A stretch of 64,000 nt of DNA from Athripsodes cinereus (lineage: Eukaryota > Arthropoda > Insecta > Trichoptera > Leptoceridae). The notes below the pieces were generated by a model, which was not told the DNA's origin, ran no database searches, and saw nothing but the letters and a program-made list of their open reading frames with translations. The stretch spans positions 19,729,542 to 19,793,541 of the forward strand of contig OX388305.1 in NCBI GenBank assembly GCA_947579605.1. The letters are read 5' to 3'. How positions within the stretch are numbered: position 1 is the first letter of the stretch; the number at the start of each line of letters is the position of its first letter. Positions 11,060 through 22,869 of the stretch are shown here, piece after piece. A program made the position numbers and the translations under genes.

Positions 11060-11230
11060 GAATAAGTTGGTCATGTCTCTGTAAGTATTCGAGTGCCCTA
11101 AAAATAAAATATTCATTAAACATAATCTGTCACCAGCTTCAGAAACAAATTGAAAACTGCACTCTTCACCGGTGCCCTTGAGATGGTCTAGGGACTTAAA
11201 CGGCGTCAAAACAAAATCATCCAAAATCAT
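11060..11230. repeat. Dispersed repeat family C, copy
   Basis: Shares with 29225-29330 a block beginning gtcaccagct, then cagaaacaaattgaa, and later a diverged gtctaggg / cttaa segment. Moderately diverged, non-coding, edges uncertain. Confidence 0.4.
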
Positions 11231-11317
11231 CATCGTCATATAAAACATCTAGTAATAGATGTATGCCACTCACCATGAATGTCTTATTGACATTGTTTAT
11301 CATGTTACACATAAATG

Positions 11318-13212
11318 TTACATTATAATAATAATAATAATAATAAAGCTTTATTGACAGAACATAATACAAAGTTTGTACAAGAAACGAAAAATAAATA
11401 GAAACAGTGCTCTGTCAAATGGCGGACTTGTTGCAGAGCAACATCTTCCAGTCAACCATTCGAAAGAAGAAAAAAAAAGTACAAAAAAGAATAAATACTC
11501 AAAATAAAAATATATACAAGAAGATACATACACATATAAAATATAAAAAGATATAAGAATAAATAGTAAATTAAGTAAATTAATTATGATGTCTGTGCAA
11601 AAAGAGAGGGGAAGGGGAAAGGGAAGGAATGCTACCTTAATCGACCAAAGACAAAAATGAAAAAAACCGAATAAGTGTCAACGCCGTGAAATTTTATTCT
11701 TGAAAACCAAAAATGATGAAGACGTGCGAACCTCCGAAGGGAGTTGGTTCCATAGCCTAGCTCCATGGACCGTAAATGAAGAAGTGAAAAAATCCGTATG
11801 GTGAGAGGGAATTATAAGAAGACCATTGTTTGCTGACCTGAGTGGCAGACCATGTAAGGAGGCAAATTGAAATCGTTCTCTGAGATATACTGGTGCATCT
11901 TGATTTGATAACACCTTGAACAGAAGACAAAGTGTGTGAATATCTCTTCTCTCTCTGATGGTTCTCCATTTTAATTGAGATCTGTATTCTGAAATGTGGT
12001 CAAACTTCCTCAAGTTAAAGATGTATCTGATACAAACGTTCTGAAGACGTTCCAATTTATTAAGAAGTTCAGATGTGAGATCCAAATAGCATACGTCAGC
12101 ATAGTCCATTATTGGATGAACAAGTGATTGAATCAACAAAGACTTTGTGTCAATAGAGAGGAAATTTTGAAGCCTCTTAAGAGAATGAAGAGTTGCAAAA
12201 ATCTTTCGACTGACCACACCGACCTGCTTCCACCAAGACAGTTTGTTATCAATGTACACACCTAGATCCTTGACAAAGTCAACAAAAGCAATGGAAGTGT
12301 TATTTAACAACAACATGGGTATAGAAGATACATCAACATGAGAAATGAGTTTAGGACTACCCAAAATTATTGCCTGTGACTTTGAAGGATTGACAAGCAA
12401 GCCATTCTGCTCACACCAGCGTCCGACTCTACACAGTTCCAAATTCATTGAGTTGATCGCAGATACAATGTCTCCAGACTTAAAATGTGAGTAAAGTTGT
12501 AGATCATCCGCATAAAGGTGATATGAGCAAGACAGGTTCCTGGTTAAGGATGTGACAAAAATTGAGAATAATAAGGGGGAAAGGATCCCTCCCTGAGGGA
12601 CGCCTGCAGTCAAAAGAATACTATCTGAGATTCCGTCAGGTGTAACAATTTTTTGAAAACGTTGTGTGAGGTATGAATTGAACCAACGCAGACAATTTTC
12701 AGAGACATTGAAAGACCTTAATCTAGCGAGAAGTAAATCAAAATCAACACTGCCAAACGCATTACTAAAATCCAACAGGGTGAGCAAAGTGAGTTTTCTC
12801 TCCTCCATTGCAAATCTGATATCCTCTGTAATTTTCAATAACGCAGTAGTGGTACTGTGGCCCTTTTTAAAGCCAGACTGTAAAGAATCGAGAAGATTAT
12901 GCTGGTTGAGATAAGTTGTTAGCTGGAAATGGACTATTTTTTCAGCTACTTTAGACAAAATGGGTAATATAGATATTGGTCGAAAATCCTTAATCATGGT
13001 GGGTGCATTACTTTTAGGTAGCGGAATAATGTTAGCAGACTTCCATTGTGATGGAAAGCAACCCCGGGCGAGTGAAAAGTTCATAATATGCGTGATGAGT
13101 GGAAGTACATTTTCAAGTATCAGATCAAGCATCTTTTTGCTTATCCCATCGTCACCAACCGCAGACGTCTTGATTGATGATATAATTTTCCTTATCTCAT
13201 ACATTACATTAT
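11318..13212 (-). mobile_element. CR1-like non-LTR retrotransposon, 5'-truncated
   Basis: The insertion is flanked by a 9-bp direct repeat ttacattat (11318-11326 and 13204-13212). On the minus strand it runs from a truncated 5' edge at about 13203, through an open reverse transcriptase frame, to a 3' UTR ending gtcaataaagcttta and a (tta)n microsatellite. Short-unit 3' microsatellites are typical of CR1-group elements. Four related 3' ends, without coding sequence, lie at 22478, 50507, 58262 and 61195. Confidence 0.85.
11678..13204 (-). CDS. CR1-like reverse transcriptase, partial, 508 residues open
   Basis: The protein copies element RNA into DNA at a nicked target site. Landmarks: FRPISILP near 74, GFKKGHSTTTALLKI near 111, motif A LDFSNAF at 144-150, motif B GVPQGGILSPLLF at 201-213 and motif C YADD at 231-234, followed by thumb and C-terminal region to HGARLWNQLPSEVR and a normal end. 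All catalytic aspartates are present and there is no internal stop or frameshift. The upstream endonuclease and the start of the palm are missing, so the element cannot mobilise itself. The ATG at 13204 is created at the insertion junction, partly from the target duplication, and is not a genuine start. The wording of motifs A-C suits the CR1/Kiri group rather than Jockey or R1. Confidence 0.9.
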   Translation of the reverse strand: MYEIRKIISSIKTSAVGDDGISKKMLDLILENVLPLITHIMNFSLARGCFPSQWKSANIIPLPKSNAPTMIKDFRPISILPILSKVAEKIVHFQLTTYLNQHNLLDSLQSGFKKGHSTTTALLKITEDIRFAMEERKLTLLTLLDFSNAFGSVDFDLLLARLRSFNVSENCLRWFNSYLTQRFQKIVTPDGISDSILLTAGVPQGGILSPLLFSIFVTSLTRNLSCSYHLYADDLQLYSHFKSGDIVSAINSMNLELCRVGRWCEQNGLLVNPSKSQAIILGSPKLISHVDVSSIPMLLLNNTSIAFVDFVKDLGVYIDNKLSWWKQVGVVSRKIFATLHSLKRLQNFLSIDTKSLLIQSLVHPIMDYADVCYLDLTSELLNKLERLQNVCIRYIFNLRKFDHISEYRSQLKWRTIRERRDIHTLCLLFKVLSNQDAPVYLRERFQFASLHGLPLRSANNGLLIIPSHHTDFFTSSFTVHGARLWNQLPSEVRTSSSFLVFKNKISRR

Positions 13213-14034
13213 GTATTCCATTTGTTTTTCACATACTCCTCCTTTTAGGGTAAATTTCTGTTTATGCCAGTCTGTCTTTTGGGCTGACAGTGAGGGAAAA
13301 TAGAGAATATTCAAAAGCAAATAAAATATAAGTCATCGACTTCTGAGACGTTCTTGTGCTTTCAACGTAAATATTTTTTTAACTTAGTTTATTAATATCA
13401 TATCAGTATTCTGATTGTTCAGTGTCTACAATTATTATTTTCTCATTTTATTATGATATATAATCCCCCAGAGAGAGATATGCAAGACGTAGACGTAGGG
13501 TTAATGATCCCTACGTAGCTTCAAAGCTAAAAGGTCGGAGACCACTGTGTTACATTATCAAGTACCTGCTAAAAGTAATCTCCGAAGCTAGCTTTAAAGA
13601 GGAATTACTTTCAATTATTGAGGAAACAAATTGATCCCAGAAAAGGTATTTTTGATGCCAACTCATTTTCAGAATAAACCAGTTATTAGAAAAAAACATT
13701 TTGTATTACATATACTCCTATTATTGTGTTAGCTGATTATTAAACTGATTATTAAACTGATTTAAGATAATATGAACTCACGGACGCAAGTTACTTACAT
13801 TATTTTTTTCATAGTTTTAAGCCCTCCAATGCTCTTCTTGAAACCATTGGAACAAACAAGCTTCTTCTGATCAGAGCGATTCTCGCCAATACATTCACAT
13901 CTTTCCTCAGCTTTCCTGTTACTCTTACATCGGCGACGCGATGTTTACATAGGAACGATTATGGTGATTAACACATAGATATGTGCAATTTCAGATGCCT
14001 ACATCATAATCTTTACCACTTGTACTTATTGTTG
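13213..14034. other. No gene seen
   Basis: AT-rich spacer between the CR1-like and R1-like elements. A patch near 13470-13600 is less AT-rich but has no frame or known motif. Confidence 0.45.
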
Positions 14035-14039
14035 CCTGC

Positions 14040-15576
14040 ATGAAGTGGAGGGATGACAGTAATGAGAAAAATGTGCTGGGTGTCTTCCTTGACATAGCTG
14101 GGGCTTTCGACAATGCGTGGTGGCCACTCATACTGGCCAAACTGAAGATACGGGGATGTCCTCGCTGGCTGTTTAATGTGATCAGCAGCTACTTCAGCGA
14201 CAGGTCAGTGGTGATCACCCACGCAGGACACTTGGTTGAACGGGTTGTAGATATGGGCTGTCCGCAGGGTTCGGTCCTCGGACCATTCCTGTGGAACGTC
14301 CTCTTCGATGACCTTTTGAAAATAGATCTTCCTCCTGTACGATTTTCGCTTATGCTGACGATGCTCTCCTCTTGCTGTCTGGCAGTACGAGGAGAGCGAT
14401 CGAGGACAATTTTAAGATCGCGATCGAGCGCATCCTGACGTGGGGCAGTGTGAATAGGCTTGTCTTCTCACCGAGCAAGACCTCCGCGATGTGGTTGAAG
14501 GGGACACTTGGAAGGGGCAGAAATCCGGTTCTCCGGATGAGTGGAACACCCGTGAGGGTGGTCGACGAAGTCCGGTACTTGGGGGTTGTTCTGGACAGGG
14601 GCTCTTCTTTTCTTCCACACGTGAGAGCGACTGCCGAGAAAGCGAAGGTACTTTTCTTCACCCTTCGAAAACTCAGTCGTGGTACATGTATAAACACTGT
14701 AATTGGCCTTATATTTTTTTGTTATTATGATTTTTATTACATATTATGTGCTGTTGTGTTAATAAAGAATAAATAAATACATGGGGCCTGCGTTCGGGGA
14801 CTGTAAGGGCCATATATCGGGCGACGTACGTGGCGCAAGCTACGTACGCTGCTCGGGTTTGGTCACATAGACTTTCGGTGGGCTCCGTATCAACGGCAGT
14901 CTTGAGGGGACAGAGACTCCCGCTGCTCGCCGTCACAGGTGCGTATCTTACTGCCGCTAGCGATGGCCTTCCTGTTATCGCTGGCGTGCTACCCGCTGAT
15001 TTGGAAGTCCTAGACAGTGAAGCCAGGCGTAAGATCATGGCGGATGGTAGAACTGAACATCTTGGTATTTCCGTTCAGACGGAACCCGGGAACAGGGGAA
15101 TTAGTAGGGCCTTCAGCCAAATCAGAGAAAGAACCTTGGATGTGTGGCAAGAAAGATGGGACCGGGGGAGAACCGCTCGACTTGTCTACGATTTTCTTCC
15201 GGATGTAAGAGAGAGAATTAAAAGGAGCTTCCTGTCTTTCAATCACTTTGCCATGCAGTTGGTAACGGGACACAGGGAGCTTAAAGCCAAGTTCTTTGAG
15301 TTAGGACTGACGGACGACCCGTGGTGTGCTTGTGGGACGGGAGCTCAGTTTGCGGCGCATATCCTGTAGGAATGCCCAATGATGACGGATGCGAGGGTTG
15401 TAATGATTGATAGTTTGAGTGATGATACTCCCAGACCCGTTTGGTCTGGGGAATTAATGATTTGTCCGAGAAATTTCAGAGCTTTCTTGGAGTTTGCGGA
15501 TGTCTAAGTGTCTCGGTGGGACCTTCTGCGTGAGCCGGGCTCACCCCCGGCTTACCTGGATGAGCTTGATGGTTGA
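14040..15576 (+). pseudogene. R1-clade reverse transcriptase, broken
   Basis: Begins inside the palm: GVFLDIAGAFDNAWWP (motif A) and CPQGSVLGPFLWNVLFDDLL (motif B). A one-base frameshift near 14340-14348 precedes motif C YADD (14351-14362), which is read in the next frame. The frame then runs to 14682, is broken by an 89-bp insertion, and resumes at about 14784 through the C-terminal region (WCACGTGAQFAAHIL). Here TAG at 15367-15369 replaces the Trp seen in the sister copy (HILWECP); a second stop lies near 15505. The last stop is 15574-15576. It is dead as a gene, yet the motifs are well kept, so inactivation is not very old. Confidence 0.85.
14689..14777 (+). mobile_element. 89-bp retroposed 3' end nested in the R1 element
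   Basis: The insert is flanked by tacatg on both sides (14683-14688 and 14778-14783) and ends in taataaagaataaataaa, a non-LTR style tail. It is AT-rich inside a GC-rich frame. Removing the insert plus one target copy (95 bases) puts the R1 reading frame before and after back into the same phase, confirming both boundaries. Confidence 0.8.
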
Positions 15577-16045
15577 TTTTGCCTTGTGTGATCGTGGCTG
15601 TCGCGGGCGAACTCGTTTCTTCGTTTTTTGTGCTGTCCTGTCTCCCTTGGTGGAGAGTCTTAGGTCAGGGAGGGATGTCCCTTGGGAAGGGAAGCGTGTC
15701 TACGAAGACTCCGGCACCGGCGACCCTCGGGTTCACCGGCATGAATACCATAAGAAGTTTCCGGACACCTCAACTCGGCTCTCTGCTCATTTTTATTTTC
15801 TTTTTGTTTTCTTAAATTTTTATTTATTGTTTTTTATTTCTATTTTATTTGAATATTGATTTGTTTTTCTAGGTTAAGGAAATGCCTTTGTAAATATATT
15901 GTTAGTTTTATATTGTGAATGTATTTGCTTCTCTCGGCTAGAGGGACATCGAAGGAGTGTAGTCAAAAGATTCCACACATGGAGGTTTTAGGCCGGCCAG
16001 CCCCTCAGGCTGCCCACTATGGCGCCTCCGGTATGGACAAAATTT

Positions 16046-16616
16046 GTGTAGTGTAGAATTCGGATAAATGGAAGTCCCCAGACTTTGTTATATAATGGAA
16101 GCCCACACAATTGTTATGTGATGGGCAGTAGCTCCCATTTGTTATGGAAGCTCTCCATGTAAAAGTTTACAACAATTAAATGGATTACATGGAAGCAATT
16201 ACATGTTATGCAAAAGAAATAATTGATATGTTAAGATGTCTAGGGATGATTTTCATTAATTATTAGTAACATTTACCTTTCTTCAAAGAATGCGCAGATA
16301 CTTACATTGAGTAGAGTTGGTCCATCTTATTGTCTTTTCTGCGACCAATATACCGGAGTAGGTATATATTATTTCTTATAAAGTTATAGATGTTATGATC
16401 TTTTCTCATTGAATTCATCAGATTTAACACGGGACTCGAACCCATGTAAATGTAATGTAATAAACAAATTAGCAATTGCATGGTAATATGAAGGTATTAT
16501 ATTGTCTTGAAATATTATTCCAATGAATAATCACAGTTAATACAAACAGTTCTTCCAGTTTGCTCGTTATGTATTATTTAAATATTCAAGTACATAGGCA
16601 AGTACATAGATTCAAG

Positions 16617-16651
<35 letters not shown>

Positions 16652-16830
16652 CAGTCTCTAGGCTTGTATATAGACTCGTGAATAATGTCTAGGGATAAAT
16701 AGATATTTGGTTTCAAAATTCTGTGTGGTAGTTTTTACAATTTATTTTCTGTATGGTCACATAAGTTACATTAATTGGCAAAGTGTATATTTATCAAATG
16801 GAAAGAATACATACTGTAATGTAAATGTTT
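16046..16830. repeat. Spacer with scattered atggaag words and a (TA)n tract
   Basis: Positions 16060-16200 repeat the word atggaag and its relatives irregularly. A pure (ta)15 microsatellite spans 16621-16650. No gene is seen. Confidence 0.55.
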
Positions 16831-16832
16831 CC

Positions 16833-16881
16833 AAATATAAGAGTGTGTGACAATCATCCATCGTCACACACTCTTATATTT
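16833..16881. repeat. Perfect 19-bp inverted repeat
   Basis: aaatataagagtgtgtgac (16833-16851) is exactly reverse-complemented at 16863-16881, with an 11-base loop. It would form a stable hairpin in RNA from either strand. No transposon ends or target duplication are obvious. Confidence 0.8.
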
Positions 16882-16999
16882 TAAAATCAAGGTTACAGTT
16901 AAACAAATACAAATAGTGATTTTCAGTACACATTAATATATATGAATAGCATAAATGACTTACATAATTCTGTTGTATTGATGTTGATAATACATGCTG

Positions 17000-17720
17000 A
17001 GTGGGTGGTTACGTACTTTACGTGGGTTATGCTACATTTATCTACGATAACAGTTGATCCATATGGGATGTTCCACGAGGTATTAGCCACGAGGCGTAGG
17101 TGAGAAATTCCACGGTTGTCGCACAGGTTGTACCACTCAGCGCGGGTGGAAACCGTAAAATGCCGCCATCAAGAGAAGAGCTTGTTCCTACATCCATCAC
17201 AGAGAAAACGGGCGATAAGTTGTCACTTGCAAGATATCACAGAATTCAACGGATACCAATTCATTTAACTTTGTAGTATTGGTGAAAATATTAATATATT
17301 CTATTCCTGAATATTATGTTACATCATGGCGTCAATGGTTTTGGCGCGAACTCGATGTGGGACGTGTTTCATGAATTTACCACTACACGTTAAAGATAGT
17401 TTATGCAATGCATTTGTAAGTTCCACTTTTAACAAAACTATTGATTGAATTTAATTGTATTTAATGGTAATCTGGTGTTACCCGCGAAACGGCACAACGC
17501 CGGAAACAATAATGATATTGCTCCTACATGATGAGAGATTCTATTACGACCAGGGCAAGAAGGCAAAAGCAAGGCAGGTGGCGTGCGAGGAGTATTTATA
17601 ACCTTTCTTGACAAAAATGCATAGTTTGTTTCGCTTCTATGAGTTGGGTCGTCATTGGTGGATTTCAACAGTTCATACTACCATCCGCCAATCAAAACAG
17701 GTGTCGCTTACGACTAATTG
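17000..17720. other. Less AT-rich block, unidentified
   Basis: The base composition is more balanced than the flanks, with several CpGs, but no long frame, splice-bounded exon or known domain was recognised. It could be an old transposon or a regulatory region; nothing in the sequence decides this. Confidence 0.3.
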
Positions 17721-19610
17721 ATAATTGACAAATTATCACGCATAAAAGAAATGATTTCATATTGCATCAACTAGAAAGATTATTATTATTTGGGATGACG
17801 TTACTGACCAAAACACGCATTCATAGTACGAATTTCTATTTCAATTTGCTCACCGTTACAATGTTACATTCGAATGTTACAACTTCTGCGCTATCCGGGT
17901 GATCGGTGGGTCTCCTTCAATTGTACTTATTGTTGGGTTTGGGTCTCATTAAACCTAGGTCCCTATTTCCTTCAGAAATTCCTGTTCATCGATGTTTTCT
18001 GGACGTCTGGCCACTCCAAAACAAATATTTATAAGAAACTAATTTAACACTTACTTGTCTTTATCAGCTCTGATTATGTTTTTTGTTGGAAATTAGATAT
18101 CACTCACTAAAAATGTCATGATAAGAGTTTTAATATGTAGTAGGTACTATGTTAAAATAAAATGAAGTCAATACTAAACTAAATATAGTACCTATAGGTA
18201 AACAACAATTAAAAGCTTCAGTTGACATCCGGACGTGCTTGTCCCGGTAGCAACGCATACCATGGTAACGTCAAGGCGTCGAAAATTAAGATAAATTATT
18301 ATTATTATTCATTATAGCTTCCGAGGCGTCGTCATCACAAATTATTGTGGTGAGCTTAATGAAATATTATTATTCTCCTATTATTACTATGGATATAATC
18401 TGTGTATATACTACTTACCTATTTTATTAAAATAATACCTTTTGTATTATTAATGAGAACAACAAAATATAATAAGGGCAACAGTGACACCGAACTGTTG
18501 GAGTAAATATAATTAATTACAGTTGAGATGTATTGCAATACATCTACAGGCAAACGTATCTTCAGATTATGTTTTTCCCCCGACATAAATATTTTATCTT
18601 AAATTCATAATGCCGCAACTTTCCCTGCTTAGTTTTTTCACTGCATTGAAACCTACTGATAATATCAAGTGTGGGATATTGTTGGTCACTAGCATAATAG
18701 GTGTATTGAAACATACTCCCTAACCTCCTTTACACGAGACTTGTCTCTATAAGAAGGATGTTTAGATTTCAGTTTTTATAAAATAGTCTATGTATTGTTA
18801 TATTTGTATTGTTTGTTATGTTTAATAAAATAAATAAATAAAAATAAAAAATAAATTATAAGTATGAAATATAACTACCTACCTATCATAAAAAAAATCT
18901 TCTGTGAAATTATTTTTCTGTTGATTATAATATATTATTAGGTGCACTTATTGTATTTTCTTGTGAAGAGTAAGTCAAGTATGAAATGATATTATATTAT
19001 ATTGAAACAGTAAGATGCTTAGGTGTTGTCATCTTCCTATTTCATCATAAATCTCGTATTTTAATATCTTTTGACTTGTGGATTTTGATCAAAAAGAATA
19101 TACATAAAAGAAAAATAATATAATTGAAATATTATCCTAATGATATGTAACAAAAGAAGGTAGAAAATTAATAATTGATTTTTTGCGACTTTGCTAAAAG
19201 TGAAGTTAGATTCCGAAAATTTCAATGACCAACGAAGTGGGTTAATTGGATTGAAATGCCTGCTAGCTAGCCTGTCGCTCTGGTATTAGACTTTCAAAGA
19301 TACCTTAGTTGAATCTTCCCATCGTCGTTTTATTGTACCTTTACGACTTAAGTTAAATTACAATATAACTGTAAGGATGATTTTGAGTCAAACACATTCA
19401 GATTCTATCTCAGTTTGTTAACTTCTCAACATAGTTCTGAACTTGAACTCTTGAACTTTGTGAGTATTTTTTGTTTGTTTGAAGAAAGCGTTTTACAAGA
19501 CAATGTTGCAAATTAAGTATTGTATATTTTCCAATATCAACGATCTCATCTCCACAAAATTTATTCCACTTTCGTCCCTCTTCAACCATTTTGGTTTCGT
19601 ACAAAATCGT
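17720..19610. other. No gene seen; one retroposon-like tail
   Basis: Mostly AT-rich. Positions 18755-18860 end in an aataaaataaataaataaaa tract after a TG-rich stretch, like the jockey-type tails elsewhere. A GC-richer patch lies at 18225-18350. Confidence 0.4.
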
Positions 19611-19614
19611 ATAC

Positions 19615-19720
19615 AAAGCTTATAACCCTCTTCCACTCAGGAGCGTCATTACGCCAATATTACTACGACAAGCTCTAACATTATTGTCAAATGAACGGTG
19701 TATTGTGAAAGAGAGACGAC
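19615..19720 (+). repeat. Dispersed repeat family D, copy
   Basis: Aligns with 8175-8300: ccactcaggagcgtcat, acgccaat, and gaacggtgtattgtgaaag. Diverged and non-coding. Confidence 0.5.
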
Positions 19721-20196
19721 CAGATCATGAGAAAGATTTTTGCATTCAGATCACTTAAATATCTATTAAATTTTGTAATTTTTTTAAAGTAAGTTCGTAA
19801 AATAAATTAAACGTTAGCGTTGTCTTATTCGAATATCTTCATCCATTATTCTACAAGTTAACTATCTTCTTGATAAATAGGTGTTCCATGTAGGTATAAA
19901 TATAAGGAACATATTTTTACAGTAAGCAGTTAGTGTATGTCCATTAAAAGCAGGAAATAATTCACTTCCAACTATCTACCTTCTAACCAGTGGCAGAACA
20001 TAATATAATATGGTATATTTCAGTTGTGTTATTACTAATCTTATATATATTTAAATATTATCGACTGTTCAGTTCTATAACTCAATGAGCCGAAAAGTAT
20101 TATAATCGAATTTCGATTTTGGCATTTATTTTACGCCCTAAAAACACAACAGAAGTTATTTTATGCCTTAAAAATGTGCACCTATTTTTTACGCCT

Positions 20197-20463
20197 TTAA
20201 AACACAAAGTGAAATATACCTACATACATACATACCATCACGCCGCTTCCCTCGCGGGGTAGGCAGAAAGGATCGAGTGCCACTTCCTTATATCCTTGCA
20301 TACATATTTCGCTTCCGTCACTGTCATACAATTCCTCATGCATGCTCTCCACGTGGCTCTGCAATGTGCTCAACACGTGACCGTCCTGTAGGATTTGATT
20401 TAAATGATCTTGCCATTTAATCCTCGGACGTCCACGTCTCCGAGCACCATTCCTCTCAGCCAA
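20197..20463 (-). pseudogene. RTE/L2-type retrotransposon C-terminus and 3' end
   Basis: Minus strand frame beginning with NGARRRGRPRIKWQDHLN, the basic GRPR-type motif near the C-terminus of RTE and related retrotransposon proteins. After about 60 residues the frame runs into a 3' end of ctgcctaccccgcgaggg type followed by tatgtatgtatgta, a tail I associate with abundant insect retroelements. A similar tail on the plus strand lies at 44930-45000. Only the last part of the protein remains. Confidence 0.55.
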
Positions 20464-21105
20464 ATATACCTACTATATAGTAATAATCCCACTGCTGAAG
20501 ACATACGTTATATTCGTTCCGTTCAATAAAAAAACAATTCGAAATATATTCTATTTTAAAAACGTAGGTCTATTATTTTTCTTAAATTAAATATTTAATT
20601 TCTGAAATTTTGATTTGTTGAGTTATGAAACCGGACATCATATTTTTATTTATTTTATTATTGGCCAAAAATACACGCATACGGATCCCGCGGTAGCGGT
20701 AGCGCGGTGTTTTTTAACATAGTCCCTTCGTGCGTCGTATGATCAAGATCAAGACTAGATTAAGATCGTGTTTAGTTTTGTCAAGATTAACCCTGCAGAA
20801 CAGAGTATAACAATTTTTTTACTATTTAAATTCACATTTATGAACTCAATATTACGTCACTGGATTTGCACCCGTATCGAGGTAATATTTATTATAACAA
20901 CTACAAAAAAAAAAACATAAAAAATAACAAAAATTAACATAAGCGAAAAAGAAAAAGGCTTCACATCGGAATGCTACACAGCAGACTCTCAGACTCGTCC
21001 AGTCCCAAATTGAGGAGAAAAGAGTAAATCATAGTCATAACACTTCTCTCTGTACCTACCCTGAATCATATTATGTTAAAAATAATATATTCATTTTATA
21101 TCTTA
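20464..21105. other. No gene seen
   Basis: AT-rich, with a short GC patch near 20685-20710 (gcggtagcggtagcgcgg). Confidence 0.45.
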
Positions 21106-21109
21106 CATT

Positions 21110-21240
21110 CATCGATGATGTTCGTCAACCATTCTGAATGACTTATTTTTTGCTGGCATGGACAGGATAACTTACATGTTATTGAACGCCGCTAATCTAC
21201 TGATATCCCACTTATGCGATATGTTGTGATGGGATAATAG
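21110..21240 (-). repeat. Dispersed repeat family A, long copy
   Basis: On the minus strand: agtgggatatcagtagatt, then tgtccatgccagc, then cattcagaatggttgac, then atgaatgtaagatataaaat. This is the full order of family A landmarks. Confidence 0.6.
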
Positions 21241-21255
21241 TAGTAGTAGTAATAT

Positions 21256-21345
21256 TGAGCGGTGTGGCATGCCACCCACTCTGAATTCTCACTTCTTTAT
21301 TGCCACGGAGAGGTCAATCTGGTTGCTTTTTATACGTGGTTAGTC
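21256..21345 (-). repeat. Dispersed repeat family A, copy
   Basis: Minus strand: gacctctccgtggcaat, gagaattcagagtgggtg and gcatgccacacc. It lies only a few bases from the copy ending at 21240, in the same orientation. Confidence 0.55.
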
Positions 21346-21349
21346 CATT

Positions 21350-22120
21350 GGTAGCAATGTAAATAGTATTACCGTCAATTTCCACCGAAATTTAAGTGTT
21401 TATTTTAATGTTCTCCATCATAATTATTAACAATTTTTATAGAAGAAAAAATGTTTGAATATTTGAGAACAATTTAAGGAATTGGACATAATTAAATAAA
21501 ATTATTTCACTTCAATCACTCAAAAATCTTTGGTAAACAATTCACAGACCATCAGTCAAAAAGGTCAAACTACAAAACACGCTTATAGGGTCATTATCAA
21601 TATTTTTTATCTTTATTTTATGTGGTTTGCTAATTCTCTTGGGGTCTTAAAAATTAACACTTCAAGAGAAACAGAATTTCAATAAAAACATTATTTCTAT
21701 GATCTAGTATTTTCTTTTGTCTACATAGGAACAAAAAATATTATTCCGGTTTATTCGGCATGTAAGAAGCACACAACACTGTTTTGATAAAGGAATATGT
21801 GTGCATGGGTACATCGTTGAATCTGTACGGTCTGTTTGGTTTAATATGAGAGGAGTGGTTGTTAACCTGCAATGTTCAGTCATCTGGACAAGTGCCAGAA
21901 ATCTGCTACTTCTACTGGGGATTATACCAAACAATTCCAACCTATAATGATACCTTTACTTATTTAATAACTTGAAATTATTTTTTCCTTTAACAAACTT
22001 CCCCCATTGTTATCAACTCTTCAGATTTGCACTCAGTATGTTGTGATGGGAAAAAGGTAGTTATTCAGTCAGAAAAAAATTGCATCCATTTATTTTTCTG
22101 GTTGAGATTTTTTGCTTTAA
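21350..22120. other. No gene seen
   Basis: AT-rich, nothing recognised. Confidence 0.45.
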
Positions 22121-22127
22121 AGATGTA

Positions 22128-22275
22128 CCTATCTTATTAACCCAAATACAACCTTTTATACATTTTACAGTTAGCTTTTAGCTTGTGTATTGAAACGGGA
22201 AATCGCCGGCATGTGTGATTGAACCGCACACTTTTTGTGCATGAGGCTGAGACTCTACCATCAGGCTACTAACGA
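22128..22275 (-). mobile_element. tRNA-derived SINE, copy 1
   Basis: The minus strand has a tRNA-like head with an A-box-like segment TGATGGTAGAGTCTC (22263-22249) and a B-box-like GGTTCAATC (22225-22217). A non-tRNA body and the end aaaggttgtatttgggtt follow. The head lacks matching acceptor arms, so it is not a tRNA gene. Body and tail recur at 39087-39218 and, without the head, 46178-46252. Such elements are transcribed by RNA polymerase III and moved by a partner LINE. Confidence 0.7.
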
Positions 22276-22477
22276 ACTCATATTCGTTAAACTTATATTG
22301 ATTGATACAAATATAATGAATTTTATGATTTAAAATGTAATAAGTTAAGTAGCTCTATCATTTGTGAGAGTTGTTGTGGAGTTATAGAAAAGTCGGTTTA
22401 ATCTACGTTTCAAAAAAAAATAGAATATTACTTATAAAATGAAGAACTCTATAATATTAACTGTACCTAACATAATA

Positions 22478-22612
22478 ATAATAATAAGCTTTATTGCACA
22501 AATTCAATATGTAAAGAAGAACAAAAAACATGGTATCACAACAATAGAATTAATAATTTTGTGCAATGGGCGAGTTTATTGCTGAAGCGCAATATCTTCC
22601 AACTAACCCATA
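22478..22612 (-). mobile_element. CR1-like 3' end only
   Basis: Begins on the plus strand with (ata)n and aagctttattgcaca, as does the CR1-like element at 11.3 kb. It ends with gggcgagtttattgc and atcttccaactaaccc, shared with the ends at 50507, 58262 and 61195. It is a dead-on-arrival copy truncated within the 3' UTR. Confidence 0.65.
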
Positions 22613-22869
22613 CCATTAATAAAATGCAATTATTTGGTCTTCAACATTTTAAACTAATAAAAAATCAATTAATGCTAAAAACATGGCAAATATATCAAAA
22701 TCATTTGCAGAGTTGTGCATATAAAGTCACATGTTCTAAAATGCAGTGTAATCTGTATCAATGCAAACACCTACATAATTATATTAAGGATTTCTCACCA
22801 CTTATCTCTGGCTATTTTATAAGCTGGACTAATATGTCATCCAGACTCAACGAAACAAATAACGAAAAT

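Larger units (their letters stand above)
14035..16045 (+). mobile_element. R1-clade non-LTR retrotransposon, 5'-truncated, with nested insertion
   Basis: The coding part (14040-15576) is markedly GC-richer than its surroundings. It is followed by a 3' UTR that ends near ggaggttttagg and ggcgcctccggtatgg, with the 'ggttttag' word common at R1-clade 3' ends. The 5' edge near 14035 lies inside the reverse transcriptase. A smaller relative lies at 29750-30030. Boundaries are approximate and no target duplication was found. Confidence 0.8.

Noticed and set aside
16400..16445. Minus-strand CTGATGA followed by GAAA
   Set aside because: The segment between them does not form a stem II, stem III is not self-complementary, and the extra U is missing.
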